DNA of 64,000 nt from Streptomyces sp. NBC_00568 (GTDB lineage Bacteria; Actinomycetota; Actinomycetes; Streptomycetales; Streptomycetaceae). The stretch is from NCBI RefSeq assembly GCF_026341855.1, contig NZ_JAPENW010000001.1:1240001-1304000 (forward strand), in the 5' to 3' direction. The translations under genes and the position numbers were made by a program. The notes under the pieces were generated by a model that saw only the letters and a program-made list of their open reading frames with translations, did no database searches and was not told where the DNA came from. The stretch's first letter is position 1. Each line of letters begins with the position of its first letter. Shown one piece after another: positions 29,141 through 38,040 of the stretch.

Positions 29141-29785
29141 CTGGGCCGTGTCCGGGCCGTCCTGCGTGGAATCTTCATCCGTGAAGATTCCATCCACGGC
29201 GGCCCGGGTCCGAGTCCCGCTCGACGGCATCAGGTGCGTGTACGTCCGCACCGTGAAGCCGGGATCGTGGTGACCCCGATACTCCCTGACGTGACGGCCT
29301 TGATGCTCTCCCCCGCGTCCAACAGGACCGAGGCGTAGAAGTGCCGCAGCGCGTGCATGCCGCTGTCCCGCCCGGTCTCGACGCCGGCGGCTCGAAGCGC
29401 CGGCCGCCATGCGCGGTCGTTGAAGCGGTTCCGGTCCAGCGACAGCCCCATGGGCCCGGCGAAGATCAGCGATGCAGTGACGGGCGGACCGTCCAAGGTC
29501 TTCCACGGCAGCGTGATCCTGACTGCCGCGTCCCGCTTGAGGCGCTTGGCCAGTGCGAAGGCGACGGACTCCGGCAGAGGCACGTCACGTTCCTTGCCGC
29601 CCTTCGGCGGGGCGAACACCGGACGATGCAGCCTCAGTAACTTCACCTGCCTTACGAGGTGCACCACTCCCCCCGAGGAAGTCCACTTCCTCCACAGCCA
29701 GCCCGAAGACCTCCCCTTGCCGCAGGCCGCATCCGGCCGCGATGAGCACCGCCGTCGAACTTGGCGATGCAGGACTGGCATTGGA
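29129..29785 (-). pseudogene. Tyrosine recombinase/integrase remnant
   Basis: C-terminal catalytic part of a phage/ICE-type tyrosine integrase, broken in two places. The right part (GCGLRQGEVFGLAVEEVDFLGG) leaves frame at a C6 run (29669-29674; one base too many). The middle part holds KGGKERDVPLPESV, the HxLRH box MHALRHFYASVLLDAGE and the Arg. A second frameshift near 29290, apparently a 5-bp duplication, leads to GHHDPGFTVRTYTHLMPSS with the catalytic Tyr. The N-terminal part is absent; the gene is truncated where the GNAT gene begins. Probably a relic of an integrated element. No tRNA or attachment site was found nearby. Confidence 0.85.
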
Positions 29786-29849
29786 GGTCGCGGCGCAAGT
29801 CGACGCCGGCGGGCCCCGAGCGCCTCTGCGCGCGTGCGAGTATCGCGAC

Positions 29850-30377
29850 GTGAATGATCTACGCTTCCGCCTCGCCGACGAGGCCGACCTTGACACTCTG
29901 GTTCGTCTGCGCGACGACGCTGCCCGCTGGATGCTCGCCCACGGCATCACCGGCCAGTGGCAGCCCGGCCAGTTGGACGAGGACCACTTCCGGCGGACCA
30001 TGGCCAGTGGTGAGGTCTGGCTTGCCGAGGCCGACGGCCGCGTGGCCGGGGCTTGGGAGCTGTGGTGGCAGGACGAGGAAGCCTGGGGACCGCAGCCGCC
30101 GGTGGCCGGCTATGTGCATCGGCTGATGGTGGACCGCAACCGCGCCCAGCCGGGGACGGGGCGGCTTCTGCTGGGTGCTGCGGAGCGCCGCGTCGCTGCG
30201 GCGGGTAGAGGGGTTGTGCGCCTGGACTGTCTGGCCGGCAACGCGCGCCTGAACGCCTACTACTTGGACGCCGGCTACCGGGTCGTCGGGAGCAAGGCAG
30301 GCAAGCCGCAGCCGGGCGGTGAGCCCAAGTCGTTCACGCTCCTCGAGAAGCCGACACCGACAACCGTCAGCGGGTGA
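29850..30377 (+). CDS. GNAT-family N-acetyltransferase
   Basis: A 175-residue GNAT enzyme that transfers acetyl from acetyl-CoA to an unknown acceptor. The acetyl-CoA site is recognisable: GYVHRLMVDRNRAQPGTGRLLL (motif A with GxGxG variant PGTGRL), then VRLDCLAGNARLNAYYLDAG and the C-terminal YRVVGSK. The GTG at 29850 is chosen because the domain begins at once (NDLRFRLADEADLDTLVRLR). No Shine-Dalgarno is clear. It abuts the truncated integrase, so it may have been carried in with the element. Confidence 0.82.
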   Translation: MNDLRFRLADEADLDTLVRLRDDAARWMLAHGITGQWQPGQLDEDHFRRTMASGEVWLAEADGRVAGAWELWWQDEEAWGPQPPVAGYVHRLMVDRNRAQPGTGRLLLGAAERRVAAAGRGVVRLDCLAGNARLNAYYLDAGYRVVGSKAGKPQPGGEPKSFTLLEKPTPTTVSG

Positions 30378-30644
30378 GGCGCAGGTTGCAGCGCTGATCG
30401 ACTGTACGGCCACACGTCGGAGACCGAGATCCGGCGTGGGCGTATTCGCGCGCATCGTGAGACAGCGTGCGGTCGAGCCGGATTCCGTACGGGACGTCGA
30501 CCAGGGCCTTCGCGGGCCTACGGCTGCGGACCTGCTGGGGCGGCTAAGTCATCGCGTTTCCGCAGGGCTCACGCCGTCAGCCTTTCGCCCCTGTGTCACA
30601 CTGCCTCCGGCCGTCAGGGCGCGGCCTTGTGAGGGGGAAAGAAC

Positions 30645-30911
30645 GTGGCACTGGCTATGTTGATCATAGTGCTGGGTTTGTGGTGCGCGGGGATTGTGCT
30701 CCTGGTCTTGGGCACCACCATCGGCATGTACGCGCTAGCACTCGGACGAGTACCCGGCCGATGGCTACAGCGCAATGTCGAGAACCCGAGGGTCTGGGGG
30801 GCCGGCGCTCTATTGCTGGTAGCCGCCGTGTTCTCCTCCAGGACAGTCGCACTCATCGGAGCGGGACTCATCACCCTCGGATACCTCAAGAAGCCGACGT
30901 TCGACCACTGA
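30645..30911 (+). CDS. Small two-helix membrane protein
   Basis: An 88-residue protein with two hydrophobic helices (MLIIVLGLWCAGIVLLVLG and VWGAGALLLVAAVFSSRTVA) separated by a short basic loop (GRVPGRWLQRNVEN). The GTG at 30645 has GAGGGGGAAAG upstream. No family is recognised. It lies in the accessory stretch near the integrase remnant. Confidence 0.65.
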   Translation: MALAMLIIVLGLWCAGIVLLVLGTTIGMYALALGRVPGRWLQRNVENPRVWGAGALLLVAAVFSSRTVALIGAGLITLGYLKKPTFDH

Positions 30912-31117
30912 TCATCGACGGGCCCCAGAACGGACCGCCCAACCTCGCTCCGAAAGCGGGGCTCTGGCGCCGAGGGGCCGTCACCTTTCCGCTCGTCGAG
31001 CATCCTCCGGGCCGTCTTGAGGCCGTCGGAAGGTACGCAACGACGGCCAACGCCGACAACCATCGACGGCTGATTCGCAGGTCGCAGCGCAGCGTTGATC
31101 GCTTACGCAGCCGCTTG

Positions 31118-31231
31118 TCAGAGACCGGCCCAGCCGTACAGCAGCCAGGCGATGACCAACAGGTCGACGCCGGGCAGCAGCACGCTGATCATCACCTGCT
31201 CGCCTGTCGACGGTTCATTCCCGCGCTCCAT
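31118..31231 (-). CDS. Candidate 37-residue membrane peptide
   Basis: Minus-strand ATG at 31231 to TGA at 31118: 37 codons. Translation is hydrophilic at first (MERGNEPSTGEQV) and then one hydrophobic helix (MISVLLPGVDLLVIAWLLYG) ending WAGL. The preceding bases AACGGGGTGGGT give a modest ribosome-binding site. The single-helix form resembles toxin-like or regulatory membrane peptides, but no partner RNA or antitoxin is visible. Coding status rests on amino-acid composition only. Confidence 0.4.
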   Translation of the reverse strand: MERGNEPSTGEQVMISVLLPGVDLLVIAWLLYGWAGL

Positions 31232-31394
31232 ACCCACCCCGTTAGGTCCGCGGTCGCCGGTCCGCCGATCGCACGCGGCCCAGCATGCCGACTCCGCGGG
31301 TGCCGCACATGGGTACGCGTACTCAGAATCAGAGCCGGGCCATCGAGCGGAACGCCGGTCCGGGGGCCGGGCGGCCCGCGCGTCGAGGCGACGG

Positions 31395-31433
31395 CAGAGC
31401 CGCGGTCACCGGGAATCGGTGGCCGCGGCTCTG
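31395..31433. terminator. Terminator after the flavoprotein gene
   Basis: A 16-bp stem (31395-31410 with 31418-31433, one G-U type pair) with a 7-nt loop lies about 70 bp beyond the stop of the minus-strand flavoprotein gene. Confidence 0.75.
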
Positions 31434-31503
31434 TCGTCGTTCGCGAGGGTGCGCGACGGCGCCCGGTCGGCGCGTGCGGGGCCGGTGACCGCGCAGCGGA
31501 CCT

Positions 31504-32103
31504 CTACGCGGCCACCTGGGCCACGGCCGCGCGCCCCAGGGCGAAGACCCGGGCCGCCTCCGCGATCCGGCGGCCGAGGTGCTCGGCGGTGGCGATGTCG
31601 GCCTTGTGGACGGCCTCGGGACCCTCGTCGACGTTGGTCTGGGCGGCGGCACCGGCGAAGACGCCGAGGCGGTTGAGGTCGTGCTCGGAGCCGGCGCTGT
31701 TGTTCCAGCCCGGGTGCAGACCGAGGTTGACCCAGTTCATGCCGTGCTGCGCGGCGAGGATCTGGAAGAACTGGAGGGTGTGCAGCTTGTCGCCGCTCTT
31801 GGAACCGGAGTTGGTGAAGCCGGCGGCGAGCTTGTCCTTCCAGTCCTGCCCGAACCAGCGCTTCGAGGACGCCTCGGCGAAGACATGGAAGGCACCGGAC
31901 GCGGTGCCCATGTACGTCGGCGAACCGAAGACGACGGCGTCCGAGGCGTCGAGCTGCTCCCACTGCGCGTCGGTGATCTCGTCGACCTTGATCAGGTGCA
32001 CCTGGGCACCTGCATCGAGCGCACCGGAGCGCACGGCCTCCGCGAGAACCGCGGTGTGGCCGTAGCCGGAGTGGTAGGCGATGGAGACAACAGGGGTCGT
32101 CAC
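31504..32103 (-). CDS. Flavodoxin-like NAD(P)H-dependent oxidoreductase
   Basis: A 199-residue flavodoxin-fold protein (WrbA/FMN-reductase-like). The FMN phosphate loop reads AYHSGYGHTAVLAEAV and the second FMN segment is GSPTYMGTASGAFHVF. Such enzymes reduce quinones or nitro compounds with NAD(P)H. It is divergent from an HxlR-family gene with a palindromic operator between, the usual arrangement for a redox- or electrophile-inducible pair. Substrate and signal are unknown. Confidence 0.88.
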   Translation of the reverse strand: MTTPVVSIAYHSGYGHTAVLAEAVRSGALDAGAQVHLIKVDEITDAQWEQLDASDAVVFGSPTYMGTASGAFHVFAEASSKRWFGQDWKDKLAAGFTNSGSKSGDKLHTLQFFQILAAQHGMNWVNLGLHPGWNNSAGSEHDLNRLGVFAGAAAQTNVDEGPEAVHKADIATAEHLGRRIAEAARVFALGRAAVAQVAA

Positions 32104-32178
32104 GGTACGTACTCCTCAGGAGACGGAAACGGGGCAGCGACGTATGCACTGCTCACCGGCGATACCGAAAGGAAAGCA

Positions 32179-32193
32179 CTAACCAGAAGTTAG
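32179..32193. promoter_or_regulatory. Operator between flavoprotein and HxlR genes
   Basis: CTAAC-CAGAA-GTTAG is a perfect 5-bp inverted repeat with a 5-nt spacer and flanking GC/GC. Its form fits HxlR-family operators (pseudopalindromes with TAAC-like halves). It lies 75 bp upstream of the flavoprotein ATG and 43 bp upstream of the HxlR ATG, so both genes could be controlled. Confidence 0.7.
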
Positions 32194-32223
32194 CGCAACC
32201 TCCCGGGTAGCGCTGCGCCTGAG

Positions 32224-32229
32224 TATGCT
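32224..32229 (+). promoter_or_regulatory. HxlR gene -10 box, leaderless start
   Basis: TATGCT lies only 6 bp before the HxlR ATG at 32236. A transcript starting 6-7 nt downstream of this -10 would begin at or within one base of the ATG, implying leaderless translation, which is common in Streptomyces. Confidence 0.5.
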
Positions 32230-32235
32230 GTTCGT

Positions 32236-32682
32236 ATGGAATCCCCCGTACGGACCACGGAGCGCGCCGACCGCGACGAGAACACCGCGTGCGTCGGCGG
32301 CAAGGACCTCGCGTACAACGTGTTCGCCCGCAGCTGCCCCTCCCGGGGCACGCTGGAGCACGTCACCGGTCGCTGGGGCTCGCTCACGCTGGGAGCGCTG
32401 TACGACGGCACGTTCCGGTTCAACGAACTGCGCCGCCGGGTCGACGGCGTCAGCGAGAAGATGCTGTCCCAGACCCTGCACGCGCTGGAGCGCGACGGTC
32501 TGGTCCACCGCGACGCACAGCCCACGAACCCGCCGCGCGTCGACTACACCCTCACGCCGCTCGGCCGCGAGGTCGCCGAGCGGCTGCGGACCCTCATCTC
32601 GTTCGTCGAGGGCCACATGGACGACGTCCTGGAGGCCCGCGGGCGCTACGACGAGACGCGCGAGGCGCAACGCGAGGTCTAG
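32236..32682 (+). CDS. HxlR-family transcriptional regulator
   Basis: A 148-residue winged-helix regulator of the HxlR family. The core contains CPSRGTLEHVTGRWGSLTLG (a cysteine that in relatives senses oxidants or electrophiles, Cys29 here approximately), FRFNELRRRVDGVSEKMLSQ (recognition helix) and DYTLTPLGREVAERL (wing). It is divergent from the flavoprotein gene, with a palindromic operator between. Likely represses that gene and itself until its cysteine is modified (inference). Confidence 0.9.
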   Translation: MESPVRTTERADRDENTACVGGKDLAYNVFARSCPSRGTLEHVTGRWGSLTLGALYDGTFRFNELRRRVDGVSEKMLSQTLHALERDGLVHRDAQPTNPPRVDYTLTPLGREVAERLRTLISFVEGHMDDVLEARGRYDETREAQREV

Positions 32683-32711
32683 GGAGTGGGACTCCCGCGG
32701 GGCCTGGGCGG

Positions 32712-33572
32712 TCAGACTCCCGGGCGGGGGGCCCGCTGGCAGCGCGGGCAGAAGTAGCTGGAGCGGTTCATCCAGGCCCGTCGGCGCATCGGCGTCCCGC
32801 AGCGACGGCAGGGCTCGCCCTCGCGCCCGTAGGCGTCGAGCGAGCGGTCGAAGTAGCCCGACTCACCGTTGACGTTGACGTACAGGCTGTCGAAACTCGT
32901 GCCGCCCGCGGAGAGCGCGTCGTTCATGACGTCGCGGATGTGGCCGAGGAGTTCGGCGGTGCGCGGCCGGGTCATGGTCCCGGTCGGGCGTTCGTAGTGC
33001 AGCTTGGAGCGCCAGAGCGCCTCGTCCGCGTAGATGTTTCCGACGCCGCTGATCAGCGACTGGTCGAGCAGCGCGCGTTTGACCGTCGTACGGCGGGCGC
33101 GCAGGGCCGTGTGGAACGCGGCGTCGTCGAAGAGGGGGTCGAGCGGGTCGCGGGCGATGTGCGCGATGACGTCGGGAAGGCCGTCCGGGGTGTTCTCGTG
33201 CAGTGACAGCCCGCCGAAGGTGCGCTGGTCGACGAAGCGCAGCTCGGTGCCCAGGGCGTCCTCGAAGCGGATACGGATGCGCAGGTGCTTCTCGTCCGTG
33301 GCGTCCTCCGGCTGCACGAGGAGCTGGCCGCTCATGCCGAGGTGCGCGAGCACGGAGTACGGGGAGTCGTCGAGCGGCAGCCACAGGTACTTGCCGCGGC
33401 GCATCGCCTCACCGATCCGCTGCCCGGCCAGCGACTTCGCGAAGCCGTCCGGTCCCGCCAAGTGCCGCCGCACGGCCCGCGGATGGCGCACCTCGACGGT
33501 CTTCACGACCCGCCCGGTGACCCAGCGCTCCAGGCCCCGCCGCACGACTTCGACCTCGGGCAACTCGGGCAC
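32712..33572 (-). CDS. mutM: Formamidopyrimidine-DNA glycosylase
   Basis: Base-excision enzyme removing 8-oxoguanine and formamidopyrimidines, with AP-lyase activity. The 286 residues start [17 protein letters not shown], giving catalytic Pro2 and Glu3 after Met removal, and contain [15 protein letters not shown] and the C-terminal zinc finger ([20 protein letters not shown]). It is on the minus strand downstream of rnc, the usual order in actinobacteria (rnc-mutM-...-smc). Confidence 0.96.
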   Translation of the reverse strand: MPELPEVEVVRRGLERWVTGRVVKTVEVRHPRAVRRHLAGPDGFAKSLAGQRIGEAMRRGKYLWLPLDDSPYSVLAHLGMSGQLLVQPEDATDEKHLRIRIRFEDALGTELRFVDQRTFGGLSLHENTPDGLPDVIAHIARDPLDPLFDDAAFHTALRARRTTVKRALLDQSLISGVGNIYADEALWRSKLHYERPTGTMTRPRTAELLGHIRDVMNDALSAGGTSFDSLYVNVNGESGYFDRSLDAYGREGEPCRRCGTPMRRRAWMNRSSYFCPRCQRAPRPGV

Positions 33573-33663
33573 GGGACTCCTCCGGAGGGGCGGGCTGAGG
33601 GGGCGATGCGGGAAGGGTACATCGCTCGAAGAGGGCTCCGCGGCCGATGAGTTCCCCCTCCCC

Positions 33664-33730
33664 GAGTACGGTCCGGTCCCCAGTCCGGCCCGGTCCCGAG
33701 TCCGGTCCCGAGTCCGGTCCCGTCCCGCCG
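33664..33730. repeat. Imperfect 12-bp repeats between rnc and mutM
   Basis: Overlapping copies of CCGAGTCCGGTC and variants (GTCCGGTCCCGA, GTCCGGCCCGGT) run over about 65 bp in the gap between rnc and mutM. Nothing else is visible in the 240-bp gap apart from GC-rich text. Confidence 0.65.
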
Positions 33731-33812
33731 GGTCCGCGGCAACGCGCGGACCCCGCCGCGGCGCGGGTGCGCTGCGACGGGGTCCGGTACCGCGGTACTT
33801 CGGGTGAAGGAT

Positions 33813-34670
33813 TCAGGCCGTGGCCGTGTCGGTGGTCGGCGTCGAGGGGGTGTCGGCGGTCCCCTCGACGTCCTGAGCCGCCTGCTGGGCGGCACGAGCC
33901 GCCTGTTCGGCGGCCTGGGCCGACTTCGCGCGTTCGTCCGCGGCTGAGCGGATGGCACGCCACGCGGACTCCGCGGCCTGCTGCTCAGCCTCCTTCTTGC
34001 TGCGGCCGGTGCCGGTGCCGTACGAGACGCCTCCGACGCGGGCGGCAGCAGTAAAGGTCTTCTCGTGGTCCGGTCCGGTCTCCGAGACCAGGTACTCGGG
34101 TACTCCGAGCCCCTCGGTCGCCGTGAGTTCCTGGAGACTGGTCTTCCAGTCCAGGCCGGCACCCAGATTCGAGGACTTCTCGATCAGCGGATCGAAGAGC
34201 CGGTGGACGAGTTCGCCCGCCGCTTCCAGACCCTGGTCGAGATAGACGGCGCCGATCACCGCTTCAAGGGTGTCGGCGAGGATGGACGCCTTGTCCCGGC
34301 CTCCCGTGCCTTCCTCGCCCCGGCCGAGCCGGATGAAGGAGCCGAGTTCGAGGCCGCGGCCCACTTCCGCCAGCGCACGAGAATTGACCACCGCGGCCCG
34401 CAACTTGGCCAGCTGGCCTTCGGGCAGGTCGGGGTGGGTGCGGTACAGCGTGTCCGTGACCACGAGGCCCAATACGGAGTCCCCGAGGAACTCCAGACGC
34501 TCGTTGGTCGGCAGACCGCCGTTCTCGTACGCGTAGGAACGATGGGTCAGCGCACGCACCAGAAGGGCGGACTCGAGCTTGTAGCCGAGCCGCCCTTCCA
34601 GAAGCGTGTGGGACGAGGCTGTGTTGTCCGCCTTTTTCTTGGCGTTTGTATCCGCCTTGGCGTCAGACAT
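33813..34670 (-). CDS. rnc: Ribonuclease III
   Basis: Double-strand-specific endoribonuclease that processes rRNA and many mRNAs; in S. coelicolor it is AbsB, a global regulator of antibiotic production (recalled). The 285 residues contain the signature [18 protein letters not shown] with the catalytic Glu/Asp, [15 protein letters not shown], and the C-terminal dsRNA-binding domain ([27 protein letters not shown]). A Pro/Thr/Ala tail follows. The ATG at 34670 has GAGAGG upstream; longer frames overlap rpmF. It lies 19 bp after rpmF. Confidence 0.96.
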   Translation of the reverse strand: MSDAKADTNAKKKADNTASSHTLLEGRLGYKLESALLVRALTHRSYAYENGGLPTNERLEFLGDSVLGLVVTDTLYRTHPDLPEGQLAKLRAAVVNSRALAEVGRGLELGSFIRLGRGEEGTGGRDKASILADTLEAVIGAVYLDQGLEAAGELVHRLFDPLIEKSSNLGAGLDWKTSLQELTATEGLGVPEYLVSETGPDHEKTFTAAARVGGVSYGTGTGRSKKEAEQQAAESAWRAIRSAADERAKSAQAAEQAARAAQQAAQDVEGTADTPSTPTTDTATA

Positions 34671-34689
34671 CAGACCTCTCACCAGCCGC

Positions 34690-34863
34690 TCAGACCTCGA
34701 GGACCTGGCGCTTGTTATAGGTGCCGCAAGCCGGGCACGCGATGTGCTGCAGCTTGGGCTCGTGGCAGCGCTCGCACGCAACCAGGGTGGGGACCGCAGC
34801 CTTCCACTGCGACCGGCGGTGGCGCGTGTTGCTGCGCGACATCTTCCGCTTCGGAACAGCCAC
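34690..34863 (-). CDS. rpmF: Ribosomal protein bL32
   Basis: Large-subunit protein L32, 57 residues. A complete zinc ribbon ([17 protein letters not shown]) marks it as the zinc-containing C+ form. Start is GTG (34863), with GGAGAAG ahead. It starts 2 bp after the YceD-like gene ends, so the YceD-like/rpmF/rnc genes form one unit; this coupling is conserved in bacteria. Confidence 0.97.
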   Translation of the reverse strand: MAVPKRKMSRSNTRHRRSQWKAAVPTLVACERCHEPKLQHIACPACGTYNKRQVLEV

Positions 34864-34865
34864 GG

Positions 34866-35519
34866 CTACTTCTCCTGCTTCTCGTCGGCGTGCGCTGATG
34901 GAAGCGCGCCGCCGCCCATATCGTCCTTCTCGCCATCTTCGAGTGAACCGGCGAGTCCCTGCAGTGCCGCCCAACGGATGTCGACGGCGTCATGGTGGTG
35001 GTCCGGGTCGTCCGCGAGCCGGGCTCCGCACTGGGAGCACAGGCCGGGGCAGTCGTCCTGGCACACCGGCTGCATCGGCAGTGAAAGCACCACCGCGTCA
35101 CGCAGCACGGGTTCGAGGTCGAACAAGCCGTCCTCGAGAAAGAGAGTGTCCTCGTCTTCCTCGGCGTCGTCGACCGGCTCCGCCTTGGGGCGGCCCCGGT
35201 CGTCGGCGTCAGGGTACGAGAACATCTCCTGGAAGTCCGCGTCGAGCACCTGCTCAAGCGGCTCCAGACACCTTACGCACTCCCCCTTGGCCGATGCACG
35301 GGCGGTGCCTGTGACAAGCACCCCGTCCATGACCGACTCCAGGCGGAGTTCGAGCTCCACCGGGGCGCCTTCCGGCACTCCGATGACACCCTGGATACCG
35401 AGATCCCTCGGAGCGTCGATCGTGCGGGTCAGGCGCTGGAGCGCGCCAGGACGCCGCCCCAGCTCGTGTGTGTCGAACACGAGAGGATTGCGGTGGTCGA
35501 GGCGGGCGTTCAGAGCCAT
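34866..35519 (-). CDS. YceD/DUF177 family protein
   Basis: A 217-residue DUF177 protein, linked in bacteria and plants to 23S rRNA maturation. It has the CVRCLEPLE cysteine pair and a second pair in [12 protein letters not shown]. Acidic, disordered stretches lie at about residues 105-130 and at the C-terminus. Located directly upstream of rpmF, its usual neighbour. The ATG at 35519 starts [20 protein letters not shown]. Confidence 0.92.
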   Translation of the reverse strand: MALNARLDHRNPLVFDTHELGRRPGALQRLTRTIDAPRDLGIQGVIGVPEGAPVELELRLESVMDGVLVTGTARASAKGECVRCLEPLEQVLDADFQEMFSYPDADDRGRPKAEPVDDAEEDEDTLFLEDGLFDLEPVLRDAVVLSLPMQPVCQDDCPGLCSQCGARLADDPDHHHDAVDIRWAALQGLAGSLEDGEKDDMGGGALPSAHADEKQEK

Positions 35520-35693
35520 TCCTGCTTTCGATCTTCGAACTCAAGGGACGCCGCCCTCGGTCTCCCTCGGGCAGCGCTGATCGCGGACGTACACGCGACC
35601 GAAGAGCCAGGATACTGGACCTTTCGCTCACGGCCCAATCCGGTGCGCGCCCCCGGTCCCGCCCGCGGATGCGCGCCCCTCCTGACCCCGTGG

Positions 35694-36779
35694 TCAGTGG
35701 CCGCCGCGCCCCTGCTCGTACGCCCTCAGCTGCTCCGCGCTGATCATGCTGGTGTCGAAGAGGCTGGTCTCGTCGAGGGACTGCCCCTGCTGGTCCATGG
35801 CGTGGGCCTGCTGCTGGGCGTAGGCCTGCTGCTGGTTCTGGTCGTACGCCGGCTGCTGGTCGTAGCCCTGCTGCTGATAGGCCGCGTACGGGTCGGCCTG
35901 CTGGTAGCCGTACGGATCGGCCTGCTGCTGGGCGTACTGCTGCTGGTAGCCGTACGGATCGGCCTGCTGCTGGTAGGCGTACGCCTCCTGCTGCTGTCCG
36001 TAGGACGGCTGAGGCGCCGCCTCCGGGGCCTGGGTGGGCTGCTCCGGGGCTTCGGCGAGCTCCGCGAGGCCGGCCAGATAGTCGGAGTCGCTGGTGTGCA
36101 TGCCGGGCGTTCCGTCGTCCCCGAACGCGCTCAGGTCGCCGAGGTCGTCGCTGGCGATCCGGCCGTGCAGCTTCTGCCGGCCGCGGCCGACGGCCTCCAG
36201 GGTCTTGGCGAGCACCGCCTCGAAGGCGCCGAGCTTCACGTCGACGTATTCGTCGGCGTTGCGGCGCAGGGTCTCCGGGTCGTGGCTGCGCTCGGGGGCG
36301 TCCTCGTCCTCGTACCCCTGCTCGTCGACGCCCGGGCCGGTGCCGAGGAGCTTCTCGCGGCCGCGGCCTACGGAGCCGAGGGTCTTGGTGAGGACGACCT
36401 CGAAGTTGGCGAGCTTGGAGTCGACGTAGTCGTCGGCCTCCGCGCGGATCTCCTCGGCCTCCTGGCGGGACTCGGCGAGGATGCGGTCCGCCTCGTTCTG
36501 CGAGCGGCGGGCGACCTCGGTGTCGGAGATCAGGGAGCCGCGCTCGGCGTGCGCGGTCTCGATGATCCGCTCGGCCTCCTGACGGGCCTGCTCGACCATC
36601 TGCTCGCGGCCGCCGATCAGCTCCTGCGCCTGGGCGAGGGATCCGGGCAGCGCCTGGCGTACCTCTTCCAGCATCGAGAGCAGCTCGGCGCGGTTGACCA
36701 CGCACGAGGCCGACATGGGCATGGAACGGGCACCGCCGACCGTAGCGACGATCTCGTCGAGCTTCTTCTGCACGTCCAC
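35694..36779 (-). CDS. Coiled-coil protein with Q/Y-rich repeat tail
   Basis: A 361-residue protein of the group often annotated as cell division initiation/DivIVA-like or ATP-synthase-b-like. Residues 1-200 form a long coiled coil with two related halves, EADDYVDSKLANFEVVLTKT and NADEYVDVKLGAFEAVLAKT. The tail (about 250-335) is dominated by QQADPYGYQQ-like units and is very rich in Gln, Tyr, Ala and Pro, i.e. prion-like low complexity. The function is unknown; a cytoskeletal or scaffold role is plausible (inference). It lies between the YceD-like gene and coaD, in their orientation. Confidence 0.85.
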   Translation of the reverse strand: MDVQKKLDEIVATVGGARSMPMSASCVVNRAELLSMLEEVRQALPGSLAQAQELIGGREQMVEQARQEAERIIETAHAERGSLISDTEVARRSQNEADRILAESRQEAEEIRAEADDYVDSKLANFEVVLTKTLGSVGRGREKLLGTGPGVDEQGYEDEDAPERSHDPETLRRNADEYVDVKLGAFEAVLAKTLEAVGRGRQKLHGRIASDDLGDLSAFGDDGTPGMHTSDSDYLAGLAELAEAPEQPTQAPEAAPQPSYGQQQEAYAYQQQADPYGYQQQYAQQQADPYGYQQADPYAAYQQQGYDQQPAYDQNQQQAYAQQQAHAMDQQGQSLDETSLFDTSMISAEQLRAYEQGRGGH

Positions 36780-36878
36780 CGTGTGCTCGCCACTCTCTAC
36801 AGCTGTGATGGAGACGGACGGGTCGACTGTACGACCACTCCTGCCCCGCCCGACACCGGGTGACGGGCTGTCAGGGGT

Positions 36879-37388
36879 TCAGTCCTGGCCCAGCCGCTCC
36901 TTGAGCGACTCCAGCACCACCGGCGGCACCAGGTGGGAGATGTCGCCGCCCCATGTCGCGACTTCCTTCACCAGGGAGGAGGAGAGGAAGCTGTAGGTGG
37001 GGCTGGTCGGGATGAACAGGGTCTCGACACCCGAGAGGCCGTTGTTCATCTGGGCCATCTGGAGTTCGTAGTCGAAGTCGCTGACCGCGCGCAGGCCCTT
37101 GACGATGGCCGGGATGTCCCGCTGCTTGCAGTAGTCGACGAGGAGGCCGTGGTAGGCCTCGACCTGGACGTTGCCGAACTCGGCCGTGACCTCGCGGATC
37201 AGCTCGATCCGCTCGTCGACCGTGAACAGGCCCTTCTTCGACTGGTTGATCATCACCACGACGTGCACGACGTCGTACAGCCGGGAGGCGCGGGCGATGA
37301 TGTCGAGATGTCCATTGGTGATGGGGTCGAATGACCCCGGACAGACGGCGCGGCGCAACAGTTGTCCCTCGCTCTCCGGTCCGGTCAT
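36879..37388 (-). CDS. coaD: Phosphopantetheine adenylyltransferase
   Basis: Fourth step of coenzyme A synthesis: 4'-phosphopantetheine plus ATP to dephospho-CoA. The 169 residues carry the T/HxGH motif in [15 protein letters not shown], the [19 protein letters not shown] segment, and [18 protein letters not shown]. The ATG at 37388 overlaps the rsmD stop by 4 nt, which supports it, although the conserved core starts about nine residues later. Coupled to rsmD. Confidence 0.95.
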   Translation of the reverse strand: MTGPESEGQLLRRAVCPGSFDPITNGHLDIIARASRLYDVVHVVVMINQSKKGLFTVDERIELIREVTAEFGNVQVEAYHGLLVDYCKQRDIPAIVKGLRAVSDFDYELQMAQMNNGLSGVETLFIPTSPTYSFLSSSLVKEVATWGGDISHLVPPVVLESLKERLGQD

Positions 37389-37972
37389 CGTGCGTCTTCG
37401 CACGTTGAGGCGGCGCGACCGTACCAAAACGTGCCCTCGCCGTAACGACGGGCCCTGACGGCCTCGAAACCGTCCGGCCAGCCGAATTCACCGCCTCTGG
37501 TGCTGCGCTCCACGGTGACGAGCGCATCGTCCGCGAGCCAGCCCCCGGTCCGGAGTGTGAGCAGAATCTCGCGAAGATCGTCGTCCGAGACGGCGTACGG
37601 AGGGTCCAGGAAGACCAGGTCGTACGGTGCCTGGGGCGCCGCCGTCCGGACGATCTGCTCCGCTTTGCCCGATCTGACCTCGGCGCCCGGCAGGCCGAGC
37701 GACTTCACGTTGTCGCGGATGACCTTGGCCGCGCGGGCGTCCGCCTCGACGAGCAGGGTGTGTCCGGCGCCGCGGCTGAGCGCCTCCAGACCGACGGCGC
37801 CCGAGCCGGCGTAGAGGTCGAGCACGCGCTCGCCCTCCAGCGGGCCGCCGAGCAGGGACTGCCAGGTGGAGAAGAGGCCCTCGCGCGCCCGGTCGGAGGT
37901 GGGGCGGGTGCCGGTGCCCGGCGGGACGGCCAGACGGCGTCCGCCGGCGCGGCCGGCGATCACGCGGGTCAT
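37385..37972 (-). CDS. rsmD: 16S rRNA (guanine-966-N2)-methyltransferase
   Basis: Methylates N2 of G966 in 16S rRNA. The 195-residue product has the SAM loop [20 protein letters not shown] and the catalytic DPPY motif ([15 protein letters not shown]). It starts [19 protein letters not shown], the usual N-terminus, 68 bp after recG and 4-nt overlap with coaD, a common pairing. Confidence 0.95.
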   Translation of the reverse strand: MTRVIAGRAGGRRLAVPPGTGTRPTSDRAREGLFSTWQSLLGGPLEGERVLDLYAGSGAVGLEALSRGAGHTLLVEADARAAKVIRDNVKSLGLPGAEVRSGKAEQIVRTAAPQAPYDLVFLDPPYAVSDDDLREILLTLRTGGWLADDALVTVERSTRGGEFGWPDGFEAVRARRYGEGTFWYGRAASTCEDAR

Positions 37973-38040
37973 GAGGGTCCTTTGCGCTGGGGGTGTGTCG
38001 GTTCCTCCCAGTCTCTCAGCCGCCGGCCGGGCTCCGCCGC

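Larger units (their letters stand above)
30912..31503. other. Gap between membrane gene and flavoprotein gene
   Basis: This 592-bp stretch contains one candidate 37-codon minus-strand gene (31118-31231) and a strong terminator (31395-31433). Part of it (about 31080-31130) resembles 30385-30425 (25 matches over 36 bases), so the small membrane gene is flanked by weakly similar sequences. Nothing else coding is supported. Confidence 0.5.

Noticed and set aside
29169..29192. 10-bp palindrome GGAATCTTCA/TGAAGATTCC
   Set aside because: It lies in the C-terminal codons of the dead integrase; considered as an attachment core but no second copy was found in the window.
30614..31063. Minus-strand 149-codon frame over the small membrane gene
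   Set aside because: Shadow of the rightward membrane protein; the plus-strand reading has a ribosome-binding site and real transmembrane helices.
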